Assembly (NCBI GenBank): GCA_016025055.1
Contig: CP065590.1
Location: forward strand, 3,658,001 to 3,722,000
Source: Chryseobacterium indologenes
Lineage (GTDB): Bacteria > Bacteroidota > Bacteroidia > Flavobacteriales > Weeksellaceae
Reading direction: 5' to 3'
Length of the DNA stretch: 64,000 nt
Shown here: positions 51,075 through 60,126 of the stretch, one piece after another
Position numbering within the stretch: position 1 is the first letter of the stretch
Layout of the letters: every line of letters starts with the position of its first letter
Position numbers and translations under genes: made by a program
Notes under the pieces: model-generated
What the model saw: only the letters and a program-made list of their open reading frames with translations
What the model was told of the DNA's origin: nothing
Database searches by the model: none

Positions 51075-51947
51075 ATGAAAACCAATTTATTAGAAAACCA
51101 ATCGGTACGACAGATCGATATCACGAAAGTAAAAGATCACGACAGTTTTCTGTACGCGGATGATATCGCAGTAGAAGAACCACTTGAAATCCGGGTTTCT
51201 TATGGGATAAAAGATCAGAGAGAAAACAAAAATATATCCGTAACGATGAGAACGCCCGGTAATGATGAGGAACTCGCTGCAGGATTTTTGTTTACAGAAG
51301 GTATTATCTCAGGAAATCATCAGATCAAAAATATACAACGCCCTGAAGCGGAATGTTCCCGAAATCAGGAAAATGTGGTGATCATAGATTTGGCAGACGG
51401 ATTCATTCCCGAATTGATGAAAGCGGACCGGAATTTTTACACCACATCCAGCTGTGGGGTTTGCGGAAAAGGATCTATTGATTCCATACGTACCATAAGT
51501 TCTTTTCAACACATCCAGAAAGATGCTGAGACCATAGCGTTTGATACTTTATATCAATTATCAGAGAATCTTCGGTCTTTTCAGAATAACTTCAGTGCTA
51601 CCGGAGGAATTCATGCTTCAGGTATTTTTGATTATCATGGAAACCTGTTGGCACTGAGGGAAGATGTAGGCAGGCATAATGCCCTGGATAAGCTTATAGG
51701 TCACGCCCTTTTTACAAATCAGCTTCCCTTAAAAAATACAATTTTGGTTCTCAGTGGCAGAGCCAGTTTTGAACTGATTCAAAAAGCAGCGATGGCAGGT
51801 ATTTCTATTGTTGCCGCAATAGGAGCTCCTTCCAGTCTTGCCATTGATTTGGCCAAGGAATTTGATATGACTTTACTGGGATTCCTTCGGGAAAACCGGT
51901 TTAATATTTATAACACAGCAAGCAACCACCGGATAATAGGAAAATAA
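51075..51947 (+). CDS. fdhD: Formate dehydrogenase accessory sulfurtransferase FdhD
   Basis: A 290-residue protein with the active CxxC pair in TTSSCGVCGKGSIDSI (about residues 119-134), FATGGIHASG-like NNFSATGGIHASGIFDY and the REDVGRHNALDKLIGHAL and LSGRASFELIQKA motifs of FdhD. FdhD moves sulfur from a cysteine desulfurase to the bis-MGD cofactor of formate-dehydrogenase-type enzymes, here surely the YdeP-like protein encoded two genes downstream. Confidence 0.95.
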   Translation: MKTNLLENQSVRQIDITKVKDHDSFLYADDIAVEEPLEIRVSYGIKDQRENKNISVTMRTPGNDEELAAGFLFTEGIISGNHQIKNIQRPEAECSRNQENVVIIDLADGFIPELMKADRNFYTTSSCGVCGKGSIDSIRTISSFQHIQKDAETIAFDTLYQLSENLRSFQNNFSATGGIHASGIFDYHGNLLALREDVGRHNALDKLIGHALFTNQLPLKNTILVLSGRASFELIQKAAMAGISIVAAIGAPSSLAIDLAKEFDMTLLGFLRENRFNIYNTASNHRIIGK

Positions 51948-52099
51948 TTGCTCTACACACGATACACAATGAAATTCGTGCATTGGTGGCAAATAAATAT
52001 CAATTAGAAAACCACATTTATCTTAATAGGAAACCAAAGATGCTCCTAATCCTCGAAAAATAGTTAATTTGTAGATGTACGTTAAAAAAGAATAAACAA
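51948..52099. repeat. Gap with one arm of the dispersed repeat
   Basis: AATTCGTGCATTGGTGGC at about 51974-51991 is the same core as the palindromes at 2286 and 16611, here with only one clear arm. Confidence 0.5.
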
Positions 52100-52450
52100 A
52101 TGAAAATAAGAATAAAAGATAATTCTATCAGGTTTCGTTTAACTCAGTCCGAAGTGGCAGAATTAGGAAAAAATGGAATTGTGTCCAGTGTTACCGAGTT
52201 TGTCGAAAGACCGTTTATTTATAGGATAGAAAAAACTGAAGACTCTGTCTTGTCCGCAGCTTTCATTGAAAACAGAATGGTGATGAAAATGCCTGCAGCA
52301 ATGGTTGACGAATTAGTCTCAACCGATACCGTTGGTTTTGACGGTCAGGTAGGATCTGTAAAGCTTTTGGTAGAGAAAGATTTCGTATGCATAGACAATT
52401 CATTAGAAGACCAAAGCGATAATTATCCCAATCCCAATCTTACATGTTAA
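52100..52450 (+). CDS. Hypothetical protein of the molybdoenzyme operon
   Basis: A 116-residue soluble protein beginning MKIRIKDNSIRFRLTQSEVA and ending in DQSDNYPNPNLTC with a C-terminal cysteine. The strands (FIYRIEKTEDSVLSAAFIEN, RMVMKMPAAMVDELV) suggest a small beta barrel. Similar short proteins of unknown function sit next to fdhD in other Bacteroidota. It lies 22 bases before the YdeP-like gene, so it is probably cotranscribed and may be an assembly factor or small subunit; that role is inference. Confidence 0.7.
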   Translation: MKIRIKDNSIRFRLTQSEVAELGKNGIVSSVTEFVERPFIYRIEKTEDSVLSAAFIENRMVMKMPAAMVDELVSTDTVGFDGQVGSVKLLVEKDFVCIDNSLEDQSDNYPNPNLTC

Positions 52451-52472
52451 TCACTTTAGATAATAAGAGGTT

Positions 52473-54866
52473 ATGGAAGAAAATAATAAAAAGAAAATAG
52501 AAAAGGAAATCAGTAAAGAACCCAATGCTGAAAATCCCTTTAGTCTGTTAGACCTTAAGCTGACGCATGTTGAAAAAGCGGCAGCCGGAATACCTGCGGT
52601 GATGGCAGCTTTCAGTGACTTGTTCGAAGAGAAGGCTCCGATCCGGGGAATGAGAGCATTATTAAAAATGAATCAGATAGGTGGTTTCGACTGCCCAAGT
52701 TGTGCATGGCCGGACCCTGATGATGAGCGTTCTGTTCTTGGAGAATATTGCGAAAACGGAGCAAAAGCACTCGCAGAAGAAGCAACCACGAAAAAAGTTA
52801 CTCCCGAGTTTTTTAAAGAGAATTCCCTCTATGATCTTGCAAAACTGGATGACTATCAGATCGGTAAGATGGGAAGACTCACTGATCCCATGTACCTGGC
52901 ACCGGGAGCAACCCACTACGAGCCAATTAGCTGGGATAATGCTTTCAAAAAGATAGCAGATCATCTCAATGCCCTGGAATCTCCCGACGAAGCTGCTTTT
53001 TATACTTCCGGAAGAACAAGTAATGAGGCTTCATTTGTCTATCAGTTATTTGCCAAAGAATTCGGGACCAATAATATGCCCGACTGTTCCAATATGTGCC
53101 ATGAAACTTCAGGGTCTGCTTTAAGACCAACAATAGGAATAGGAAAGGGAACCGTAACTTTGGAGGATTTCTATGATGCTGAAGTGATTATAATCATCGG
53201 CCAGAATCCCGGAACCAATGCGCCAAGGATGATGAGTGCTCTGGCAAAAGGAAAAAACAACGGAGCTAAAATTATCGCGGTCAATCCACTTCCGGAAGCC
53301 GGTTTAATGGGATTTATCAACCCTCAGAATGTGAAGGCTATCCTTAAAGGCGGAGTACAGCTTGCAGACCTTTATCTGCCGGTAAAGATCAACGGTGATA
53401 TGGCTCTTTTGAAAGCCCTTGAATTACTTTTAATAGAATTTGAAAAGAAAAATCCGGGAAAGGTTTTTGATGAAGACTTTATCAGGGATAAGACCGTAGG
53501 ATATGATGAATTCATCAAACAGTTTGATCATCTGAAGCTGGATGAGCTTGCAGCTTTGTCAGGAGTATCTAAGGAAGCCCTTTATCAGGCTGCAAAGATG
53601 ATCGCATTTAAAAAACGTATTATCATCAGTTGGGGAATGGGCCTTACACAGCAACCTAACGGAGTAGACATGATCAGGGAGATTCTCAATATCCTTTTGC
53701 TTAAAGGAAGTATCGGGAAACCGGGAGCCGGTGTTTGTCCCGTTCGTGGTCACAGTAATGTTCAGGGAAACAGAACGATGATGATTGACGAAAAACCTAC
53801 CGATGAACAACTCGATCGTCTTGAAAATTTCTATGGTTTCAAAGTGCCCCGCAAACATGGATATGATGTCGTACGCGCCATCAAAGCCATTCATGAAGAA
53901 AAAATAAAAGTTATGTTTTGTATGGGAGGTAATTTCCTTTCTGCAACACCGGACACAACTTATACTGCTCATGCATTGAGAAAATTAAACCTGTTGGTCT
54001 GCGTTTCCACCAAGCTGAACAGGGGGCATCTTGTTCATGGCAAAGAAGCTTTAATTTTACCTACGTATGGACGAAGCGACAAAGATATTGTAAACGGAGA
54101 AATACAGATCGTAAGCACCGAGAATTCAATGGGAGTTGTTCAAAGTTCAAAAGGGATGCTGGATGCAGTATCAGATAACTTAGTCAATGAAACCCAGATT
54201 GTATGCCGTATGGCCATGGCTACCCTGGGAAGTCGGTCTGTTGTAGACTGGCAGTTGTACCATGACAGCTATGACGCCGTTAGGGATGCTATTGAGCAAT
54301 GTATTCCCGGTTTTGAAGATTACAATATCAGGGTAAGAGAAAAAGGCGGATTTTATCTTCCCAATGCGGCAAGAGATGAACAGAGTTTTTCTAAAGAACT
54401 AGGCGGCAGGGCTCCGTTTACACTAACGGAAATACCGGATAATACCCTTGAAGATGATGAATATATGATGGCAACCACACGTACTCATGATCAGTTTAAT
54501 ACCACTATTTACGGGCTGGATGACCGGTATCGAGGAATTAAAAATGAGCGCCGTGTAATCTTTATGAACCAGCATGATATTGATAAGGCGGGATTTAAAG
54601 CCGGAGATAGAGTAGACCTGTACAATTATGACGATGGAATAGAAAGAATTGCCCCTTTGTTTATCATTGTTTCCTATCAGATCCCCGAAAAAAATACAGT
54701 AACTTATTTCCCCGAAACGAACGTATTGGTGTCCGTAAACAATGTAGTGAAGGAGAGCAATATGCCGGCTTCAAAATATGTAAGGATCAAAATTAAAAAA
54801 CACGACCCTGAAGTCTATAAAAAAGTTGATGAAATGCTGTATAAAGGAGCTATTCAGAGACCTTAA
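52473..54866 (+). CDS. FdhF/YdeP-family molybdopterin oxidoreductase (bis-MGD)
   Basis: A 797-residue enzyme. Its N-terminus has FDCPSCAWPDPDDERSVLGE then EYCENGAKALAEEATTKK, the signature of the YdeP group, in place of a classical four-cysteine iron-sulfur motif. The cofactor-binding regions include YTSGRTSNEASFVYQLFAKE, NMCHETSGSALRPTIGIGKG, IIIIGQNPGTNAPRM, GAGVCPVRGHSNVQGNRTM and the C-terminal MGD domain from MMATTRTHDQFNTTIYGL. In E. coli YdeP relates to acid resistance; substrate unknown. There is no signal peptide, so it acts in the cytosol. The adjacent fdhD and Moco genes fit its needs. Confidence 0.93.
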   Translation: MEENNKKKIEKEISKEPNAENPFSLLDLKLTHVEKAAAGIPAVMAAFSDLFEEKAPIRGMRALLKMNQIGGFDCPSCAWPDPDDERSVLGEYCENGAKALAEEATTKKVTPEFFKENSLYDLAKLDDYQIGKMGRLTDPMYLAPGATHYEPISWDNAFKKIADHLNALESPDEAAFYTSGRTSNEASFVYQLFAKEFGTNNMPDCSNMCHETSGSALRPTIGIGKGTVTLEDFYDAEVIIIIGQNPGTNAPRMMSALAKGKNNGAKIIAVNPLPEAGLMGFINPQNVKAILKGGVQLADLYLPVKINGDMALLKALELLLIEFEKKNPGKVFDEDFIRDKTVGYDEFIKQFDHLKLDELAALSGVSKEALYQAAKMIAFKKRIIISWGMGLTQQPNGVDMIREILNILLLKGSIGKPGAGVCPVRGHSNVQGNRTMMIDEKPTDEQLDRLENFYGFKVPRKHGYDVVRAIKAIHEEKIKVMFCMGGNFLSATPDTTYTAHALRKLNLLVCVSTKLNRGHLVHGKEALILPTYGRSDKDIVNGEIQIVSTENSMGVVQSSKGMLDAVSDNLVNETQIVCRMAMATLGSRSVVDWQLYHDSYDAVRDAIEQCIPGFEDYNIRVREKGGFYLPNAARDEQSFSKELGGRAPFTLTEIPDNTLEDDEYMMATTRTHDQFNTTIYGLDDRYRGIKNERRVIFMNQHDIDKAGFKAGDRVDLYNYDDGIERIAPLFIIVSYQIPEKNTVTYFPETNVLVSVNNVVKESNMPASKYVRIKIKKHDPEVYKKVDEMLYKGAIQRP

Positions 54867-54887
54867 TCATCATAATTATTGTACTGT

Positions 54888-55373
54888 ATGAAAAGAATAC
54901 TGCCATTGGTGCTGTTATTAATTTCCGGATGGGTCTTTTGCCAGTCCGGATTTAAGCTTAAAGTAAGTGGAGAAGTCTCAAATCCGTTAGAACTGAATCT
55001 GGCTGATCTGTCAAAGATGACCAGAAAAGAGGCTTGGTTAAAGGATAAAGATGGAAACATTCATAAATATTCAGGAGTTCCGGTTTCAGATATTCTTGCC
55101 AGGGCAGGAGTTCCCGCGGGAAAAGAGCTTCACGGAGACAATATTTCAAAATACCTTCTTGTAAAATGCGCAGACGGATATCAGGTTTTATTTTCACTGG
55201 CAGAACTGGATGCTTCTATTGCAGATAAAAATGTAATTGTGGCAGATACCGTTGATGGTAAACCCTTACCAGAATCAAAGGGGCCGCTGCGCCTTATTGC
55301 TGAAGGAGAGAAAAAACCTGCCCGAAGCTCCTACCAATTAGAAGCTTTGGTCGTAGGACAGATAAAAAAATAA
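54888..55373 (+). CDS. Small secreted sulfite-oxidase-like molybdopterin domain protein
   Basis: A 161-residue protein with a signal peptide (MKRILPLVLLLISGWVFCQS) and a mature part of the oxidoreductase molybdopterin-binding type: LKVSGEVSNPLELNLADLSK, KYSGVPVSDILARAGVPAGK, LVKCADGYQVLFSLAELDAS and GKPLPESKGPLRLIAEGE. It equals only the core of sulfite oxidase/YedY folds, with one Cys in KCADGY that is a candidate Mo ligand. It may hold Moco in the periplasm or be a degenerate binding protein. An ATG at 54879 is possible, but 54888 gives the better signal peptide. It follows the YdeP-like gene by 21 bases. Confidence 0.82.
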   Translation: MKRILPLVLLLISGWVFCQSGFKLKVSGEVSNPLELNLADLSKMTRKEAWLKDKDGNIHKYSGVPVSDILARAGVPAGKELHGDNISKYLLVKCADGYQVLFSLAELDASIADKNVIVADTVDGKPLPESKGPLRLIAEGEKKPARSSYQLEALVVGQIKK

Positions 55374-55400
55374 TCACTATAGAAGACTTTACAGAATCGT

Positions 55401-56317
55401 ATGATTATCAGAAAGAAAGAACATTGGTTCAAAATGCTTTTTGTATGGCATGGCTCGGTATTACCTGGGCTGTTGCCACGTCTTTTTTACTTTTTATATT
55501 ATCCCTGGGAGTTGTATACCTGCGTGGAGTGATTTTTTCGTTTAAAATTCCTCTGAATCCTGCACCCCTTACTTTATTTGGTTTTGTACTCGCTTTATTC
55601 TTAGGATTCAGAAATAACGTAAGCTATGAAAGATTCTGGGAAGGGAGAAAATTATGGGGCGCCTTACTTAACACAGCAAGATCACTGGCGCGTCAGGCAT
55701 TAACCCTTAATAATTTGGAAAAAAACAGGAGTTCCGTTTCAGAATTTATCCAATTGATAGGTGCTTTTATTTTTGCCCTTAAACACCAGCTGAGAAGAAC
55801 GGATGCCTATGAAGATCTAAAAAACAGGCTTTCCGAAGACCACCTGAAAGTAGTTGCAGCCTCCAAATATAAACCGGCGGTTATTATGCGGTTATTGGCT
55901 GAATGGGTACAAAGGGTAAAAAATGAGGGTGGAATTGATTCTATTCAACAGGCACGTTTTGACGAGAATTTTGATAAGCTTTCTGATATCGTAGGAGGAT
56001 GTGAGAGAATTATTTCAACTCCGATTCCCTACAGTTACAGGGTTTTGTTGCATCGTACAGTATATATTTACTGTTTTCTTTTACCGTTCGGTCTTGTAGA
56101 CTCTCTGCGGTGGTTTACTCCTCTTATCGTCGTATTTGTGGCTTATACATTCGTGGCATTTGAGGCCATTGCGGATGAAATTGAAGAACCATTCGGAACC
56201 GAAGCTAATGACCTGGCTCTTAATAGTATGTCATTAATGATCGAAGAAACGATTCATGAAATGGCGGGTGAACCTATTCCTGCTTCTCAAAAAGTGGCTC
56301 ATCATATAATAGACTGA
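55401..56317 (+). CDS. Bestrophin-family (UPF0187) anion-channel-like membrane protein, frameshifted near the 5' end
   Basis: The frame from the ATG at 55401 gives MIIRKKEHWFKMLFVWHGSV and LPGLLPRLF, which is the classic bestrophin opening. The T6 run at 55483-55488 then breaks it; with seven T it continues as LLFILSLGVVYLRGVIF through GFRNNVSYERFWEGRKLWGA to 56317, giving about 305 residues. In the raw data only a TTG-started frame from 55424 remains. Bacterial bestrophins are pentameric chloride or cation channels in the inner membrane. The place after molybdoenzyme genes suggests anion balance or oxyanion movement, without proof. Confidence 0.85.
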
Positions 56318-56412
56318 TGCATGGTATGGAAAATATGAAAAGCCGGGTATTTATACTGTGGGTCACTCTGTTCATTCTCTGGATATTTTATTCAGATGCT
56401 GAATTCATTTGA
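56317..56412 (+). CDS. Candidate 31-residue single-helix membrane peptide
   Basis: The ATG overlaps the bestrophin stop (TGATG), implying translational coupling. The product has a short start MHGMENMKSRV and one hydrophobic helix (FILWVTLFILWIFYS) followed by DAEFI. The size and composition match small membrane regulators of channels or transporters. No homologue is known to me and it could be a chance frame. Confidence 0.4.
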   Translation: MHGMENMKSRVFILWVTLFILWIFYSDAEFI

Positions 56413-56507
56413 TATTCATACACTTGCATGTGTCTGCGTGTTTCCGGGCCTAAAAATCCATGGCTTAATAAACACACAGAGGCTGTGCATAGACATAGAG
56501 ATAGGAA

Positions 56508-57551
56508 TTATTTATGTTGAATTCTACTGATTCCGTCTTTCAGGGAAAATACCTCTTTTTCAGGGAATATTTTTTTAATTATTCTGACCGCTTCTTTGCT
56601 TCGCTGGCCTGAATGACAATACATAACAATCGGTTGAGAAATGGATGAAATCTGATGAAAAGACTCCTTTAATTCGTCCAACGGAATATTCTTGCCGCCA
56701 ATATTAAAATTAAGGTGTTCAGATTCAGTGCGGACATCTATTAATTCAAAATTTTCTTGCTCCTGTTTAAGCTTTTCAAAAGGTATACTTTCAATGGTTT
56801 GAGGAAGACCTGTAATGGGAGATGCTGTTTTTTTCAGTTTTATTATTTGGGTTCTGCCACTTTTCACATCCATCATCCAAAGTTTTCCGGCTAAAAGATC
56901 AGCTGATTGAGTGATATATTTTATGGCTTCATTGGCTTGCATACAGCCTACTATTCCTGCTAAAGTAGGAATTACACCTCCTTCTCTGCAGTTGGGAACC
57001 TGTGACTCTTCAGCATCCGGGAAAACATCCCTGTAATTGGGAGAATAGGTTCCGTCTTTCAGCAAAACATTCCAGAGGCTTACCTGGCCTTCATGTTGAT
57101 AAATAGCTCCATATACAAGAGGCTTTCCGGCTAAAACACAGGCGTCATTCAACAAAGATTTTGTTTCAAAATTATCTGTACCCTCAATAATAAGATCAAA
57201 TTCTGAAATCAAATCCATAACATTGGAAGAAGAAATCCGAATACGGTAAGGAATGACAGAAACAGAGGGATTTTGTTGCCGAAGTTTTTGAGCGGCAACA
57301 TCCACTTTATAAGATCCGATATCATCAGGACTATATAAAATCTGACGGTGCAGATTGCTTAAAGATACAATATCATCATCAGCAATTCCAATTGTACCGA
57401 TACCGGAAGATGCCAGATATTGTGCACACGGACATCCCAGACCTCCTACGCCTACAATAAGGATTCTGGCATTGCTAAGTAATTCCTGAGAAGAAATGCC
57501 AAATCCCGGTAAGGCCATCTGGCAGTGGTAACGTTCAAATGAATCATTCAT
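56508..57551 (-). CDS. moeB: MoeB/ThiF-type adenylyltransferase fused to a rhodanese domain
   Basis: A 347-residue protein. The E1-like part (residues 1-245) has LIVGVGGLGCPCAQYLASSG (ATP-binding), LSNLHRQILYSPDDIGSYKV and LIIEGTDNFETKSLLNDACV; the catalytic-cysteine/metal region includes VPNCREGGVIPTLAGIVGCM. A rhodanese domain follows (about 260-347) with the active Cys in YCHSGQRSKE. It activates the C-terminus of MoaD with ATP; the rhodanese part may supply the sulfur. A few residues of the first CxxC zinc pair are absent (single Cys in some positions), so metal binding is uncertain. It is the last gene of the - strand Moco operon. Confidence 0.9.
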   Translation of the reverse strand: MNDSFERYHCQMALPGFGISSQELLSNARILIVGVGGLGCPCAQYLASSGIGTIGIADDDIVSLSNLHRQILYSPDDIGSYKVDVAAQKLRQQNPSVSVIPYRIRISSSNVMDLISEFDLIIEGTDNFETKSLLNDACVLAGKPLVYGAIYQHEGQVSLWNVLLKDGTYSPNYRDVFPDAEESQVPNCREGGVIPTLAGIVGCMQANEAIKYITQSADLLAGKLWMMDVKSGRTQIIKLKKTASPITGLPQTIESIPFEKLKQEQENFELIDVRTESEHLNFNIGGKNIPLDELKESFHQISSISQPIVMYCHSGQRSKEAVRIIKKIFPEKEVFSLKDGISRIQHK

Positions 57552-57615
57552 AACTTGTATTCTTTTTATAATGTCGGGTATCCGTTTTCTAAACCTATCC
57601 TCTGTGAAAAAACAT

Positions 57616-58200
57616 TTATTTTTTTAAAATTTCATTTGCTTTTACAGCTTCTTCAGGAGTATTTACATTCATTAGTGCATCAGGGTTTTCCGGTTTTAAA
57701 ATTAAGGGATCACTATTGATTAAAACTTTTCTCGGGCATGTATTTCCTGTTCCAAGAAAATTCAACAGCAATGGATAGCTTTTGGGTTCCCAAATGGTAA
57801 TCAATGGCTCAGGCAATCCGTCGAACGGGCTTTCATAGGTTGTTGCTGCTTTTTCCGGATCTCTGGATTGTATTAAAAATTCTAATGATTTCTTATCCAA
57901 TAATGGGAGGTCACAGGCTACAACGAGCCATGCTTTATCTCTCTGAGCTCTTAACGCCGAAAGAATACCTCCAAAAGGGCCCATATTAAGAAAAGTGTCG
58001 GGAAGGGCATTGTAGTGCGAATCAAAATTTTCCAACTGATCCTGCCTGCAGGAAATAAAAACCTCATTACAAAATGGTGCTAGCAAATCGGCAGCAAAGT
58101 ACCGCTGTTCCTTACCATGCCAGTTTAGCTTATCTTTAGCGGTTCCCATTCTGCTGCTTTTTCCACCTGCGAGAACCAGCCCGTTGAGTGGAGGTATCAT
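57616..58200 (-). CDS. mobA: Molybdenum cofactor guanylyltransferase MobA
   Basis: A 194-residue nucleotidyltransferase with the GTP-binding loop GLVLAGGKSSRMGTAKDKL at the very start, then WLVVACDLPLLD (metal site) and FDGLPEPLITIWEP. It attaches GMP to molybdopterin to make MGD, needed by the YdeP-like enzyme. The frame opens at 58221, but the ATG at 58200 begins directly with MIPPLNGLVLAGG and avoids overlap with the moaC stop at 58202, so it is preferred. Confidence 0.9.
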   Translation of the reverse strand: MIPPLNGLVLAGGKSSRMGTAKDKLNWHGKEQRYFAADLLAPFCNEVFISCRQDQLENFDSHYNALPDTFLNMGPFGGILSALRAQRDKAWLVVACDLPLLDKKSLEFLIQSRDPEKAATTYESPFDGLPEPLITIWEPKSYPLLLNFLGTGNTCPRKVLINSDPLILKPENPDALMNVNTPEEAVKANEILKK

Positions 58201-58201
58201 T

Positions 58202-58678
58202 TTATGCTCTTCTGAAATCATTTTTTCCGCCGCTTTTTTCTATTAACTTAATCTCTTTGATCACAATATCGTGACTCAATGCCTTACACATATCATAAAT
58301 AGTCAAGGCCGCTACAGAAGCTCCGGTGAGGGCTTCCATTTCTACTCCTGTTTTAGATTCAATGTTTGTGGAGCATTCAATAACAATTTCATTATTTTCA
58401 TTCAGTTCTATCTGCAAATTACAATGATCAAGCCCGATAGGATGGCAAAGAGGAATAAGTTCACTTGTTTTTTTAGCTCCCATTATTCCGGCAATGATTG
58501 CGATCTGAAAAACAGAACCTTTTTTGGTGGTAAAGTCGTCTTTTTGTAATGCCTCCAAAACAGCATCAGGCAAAGAAATAATAGCTTGTGCCACTGCTTT
58601 TCTGCGGGTAACTTTTTTGTCTCCGATATCTACAATAGCAGGCTGACCGTTTTTATTAAGATGGGTAAATTCTGACAT
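58202..58678 (-). CDS. moaC: Cyclic pyranopterin monophosphate synthase MoaC
   Basis: A 158-residue protein with the family signature VDIGDKKVTRRKAVAQAII, GIMGAKKTSELIPLCHPIGL with the catalytic His, and GVEMEALTGASVAALTIYDM followed by MCKALSHDIVI and a C-terminal SGGKNDF. It turns the MoaA product into cyclic pyranopterin monophosphate. The start at 58678 (MSEFTHLNKNGQ) is preferred to the ATG at 58702. It is adjacent to mobA by 1 base. Confidence 0.93.
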   Translation of the reverse strand: MSEFTHLNKNGQPAIVDIGDKKVTRRKAVAQAIISLPDAVLEALQKDDFTTKKGSVFQIAIIAGIMGAKKTSELIPLCHPIGLDHCNLQIELNENNEIVIECSTNIESKTGVEMEALTGASVAALTIYDMCKALSHDIVIKEIKLIEKSGGKNDFRRA

Positions 58679-58922
58679 ATATTTTGTTTTTGTCATCAGC
58701 ACAAAATCATTTATTCGTGCATTCCTGATAATTTTTATTTTCGATTAAAGTATTTTTCTTTTTATTTGCCCTTCATCCACGAATACTATTCCTACGCTTA
58801 TCAATGATTTCGAATAAGAGATTTATTTTAATTTGAGCATTCGTAGCAGTATTGTCATTATCATCGAGTGTTTTAAGGTGTCAGAAACACCAATGTTTCG
58901 TTTTAATTTGTGACACTTCAGT
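58679..58922. repeat. Gap in the Moco operon with arms of the dispersed repeat
   Basis: TTATTCGTGCATTCCTG at about 58711-58727, CCACGAATACT near 58780 and GCATTCGTAGCAGT near 58841 are degenerate copies or arms of the palindrome. A minor hairpin GGTGTCAGAAACACC lies near 58876. I see no gene. Confidence 0.5.
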
Positions 58923-60124
58923 TTACAGATTGTATCTCCATATTTTGTAGACATCACCTTTTTTGAAAATATTTTGCTCCAGAGGCAATTCAATGAAAGC
59001 ATCGGTGTCCGCCAGATGAGAGAAATCACCGGATCCGTTTGTATTCACTGATTCTGCAGTGAGCTGTCCTAAATCATTGACCCTAAGTTTTACCTGTGCG
59101 AAATATTGAAGAGGAACACTAAATTCTATATCGTTATGCAAGACAGCCCATTGACAAGGATTTTCCGGAATTTTTAATGATTTTTCCAACCAGGGAATAA
59201 AATACCGGTGAAGGCACATAAATACAGAGACCGGATTTCCGGGAAAAGCAAAAATAAGTTTTTTGTCCTCACTTTTACCAAACCAGAAGGGTTTTCCGGG
59301 TCTTTGTTTAATTTTGTGAAAGCGTTTTTTTATTCCGAGTTCTTCACATACCGCAGGCAGGTAATCAAATTTTCCCATCGAAACTCCACCACTCATCAGA
59401 AGAACATCATATTCATGAATACAGCGGGAAATTTCTTTTCTTATCTCCTCATAATCATCATTGAGGTGGAGACTATCCGCCTGAACTCCATATTTTTGTA
59501 AGGCGGAGCTTATCGTGATAGCATTTGAACGCCTTAACTGAAATGGGCCAGGATTCGCCTCAGCACTTACCATTTCGTCTCCGGTGGAAATGATGACTAT
59601 TTTTGGAAGTCTTTTTACGGATAGGGTAGTTTTGCCAACAGATGCGGCAATTCCAATGATTGCAGGACTAATGACCTGATTGGCTGTGACCAGAATTGCT
59701 CCTTCTTTTTGTCTTTACCTTTCACGTGAATATTCTGTCCCTTATTAATATCGGTATTGATTGTCGCAATACCGTTCTGTATTGAAATATCTTCATAACG
59801 CACAACCGTATCAACAGAGTGGTCCAAAGCGGCTCCGGTCATAATTTCAATACATTGCCCTTCCGAATCAATAGAAATAGAAGGTTCTCCGGCAGATTGT
59901 ACGGCCTTAACTGAAAAAGAACGGTGGCCCTTTTCGTAGGCATCATAAAGGATGGCAATTCCGTCTACCGTGGGTCTGTCGAATGGCGGTAAATCACGAT
60001 CTGCAGAGAGATCTTCTGCCAGGACTCTTCCTAAGGTATTTCCATAAAAGATACTTTCGTTTCCAAAATCCTGTGTTTCGGAAAGGATAAGGTCTTCAGC
60101 TTGTTGTACGGTGATCATTTCCAT
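58923..60124 (-). CDS. moeA: Molybdopterin molybdenumtransferase MoeA, frameshifted
   Basis: Two frames join into a protein of about 400 residues, the normal MoeA size. The first (from 60124) has MEMITVQQAEDLILSETQDF, DLPPFDRPTVDGIAILYDAY and IEIMTGAALDHSVDTVVRYE; the second has the recovered part GAILVTANQVISPAIIGIA, IISTGDEMVSAEANPG (the S/T-GDE motif), LMSGGVSMGKFDY and FAFPGNPVSVF. The break is at the T5 run at 59706-59710 (five A on the coding strand); six would restore DKKEGAIL. MoeA inserts molybdate into adenylated molybdopterin. moaA lies 2 bases upstream. Confidence 0.88.
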
Positions 60125-60126
60125 GC

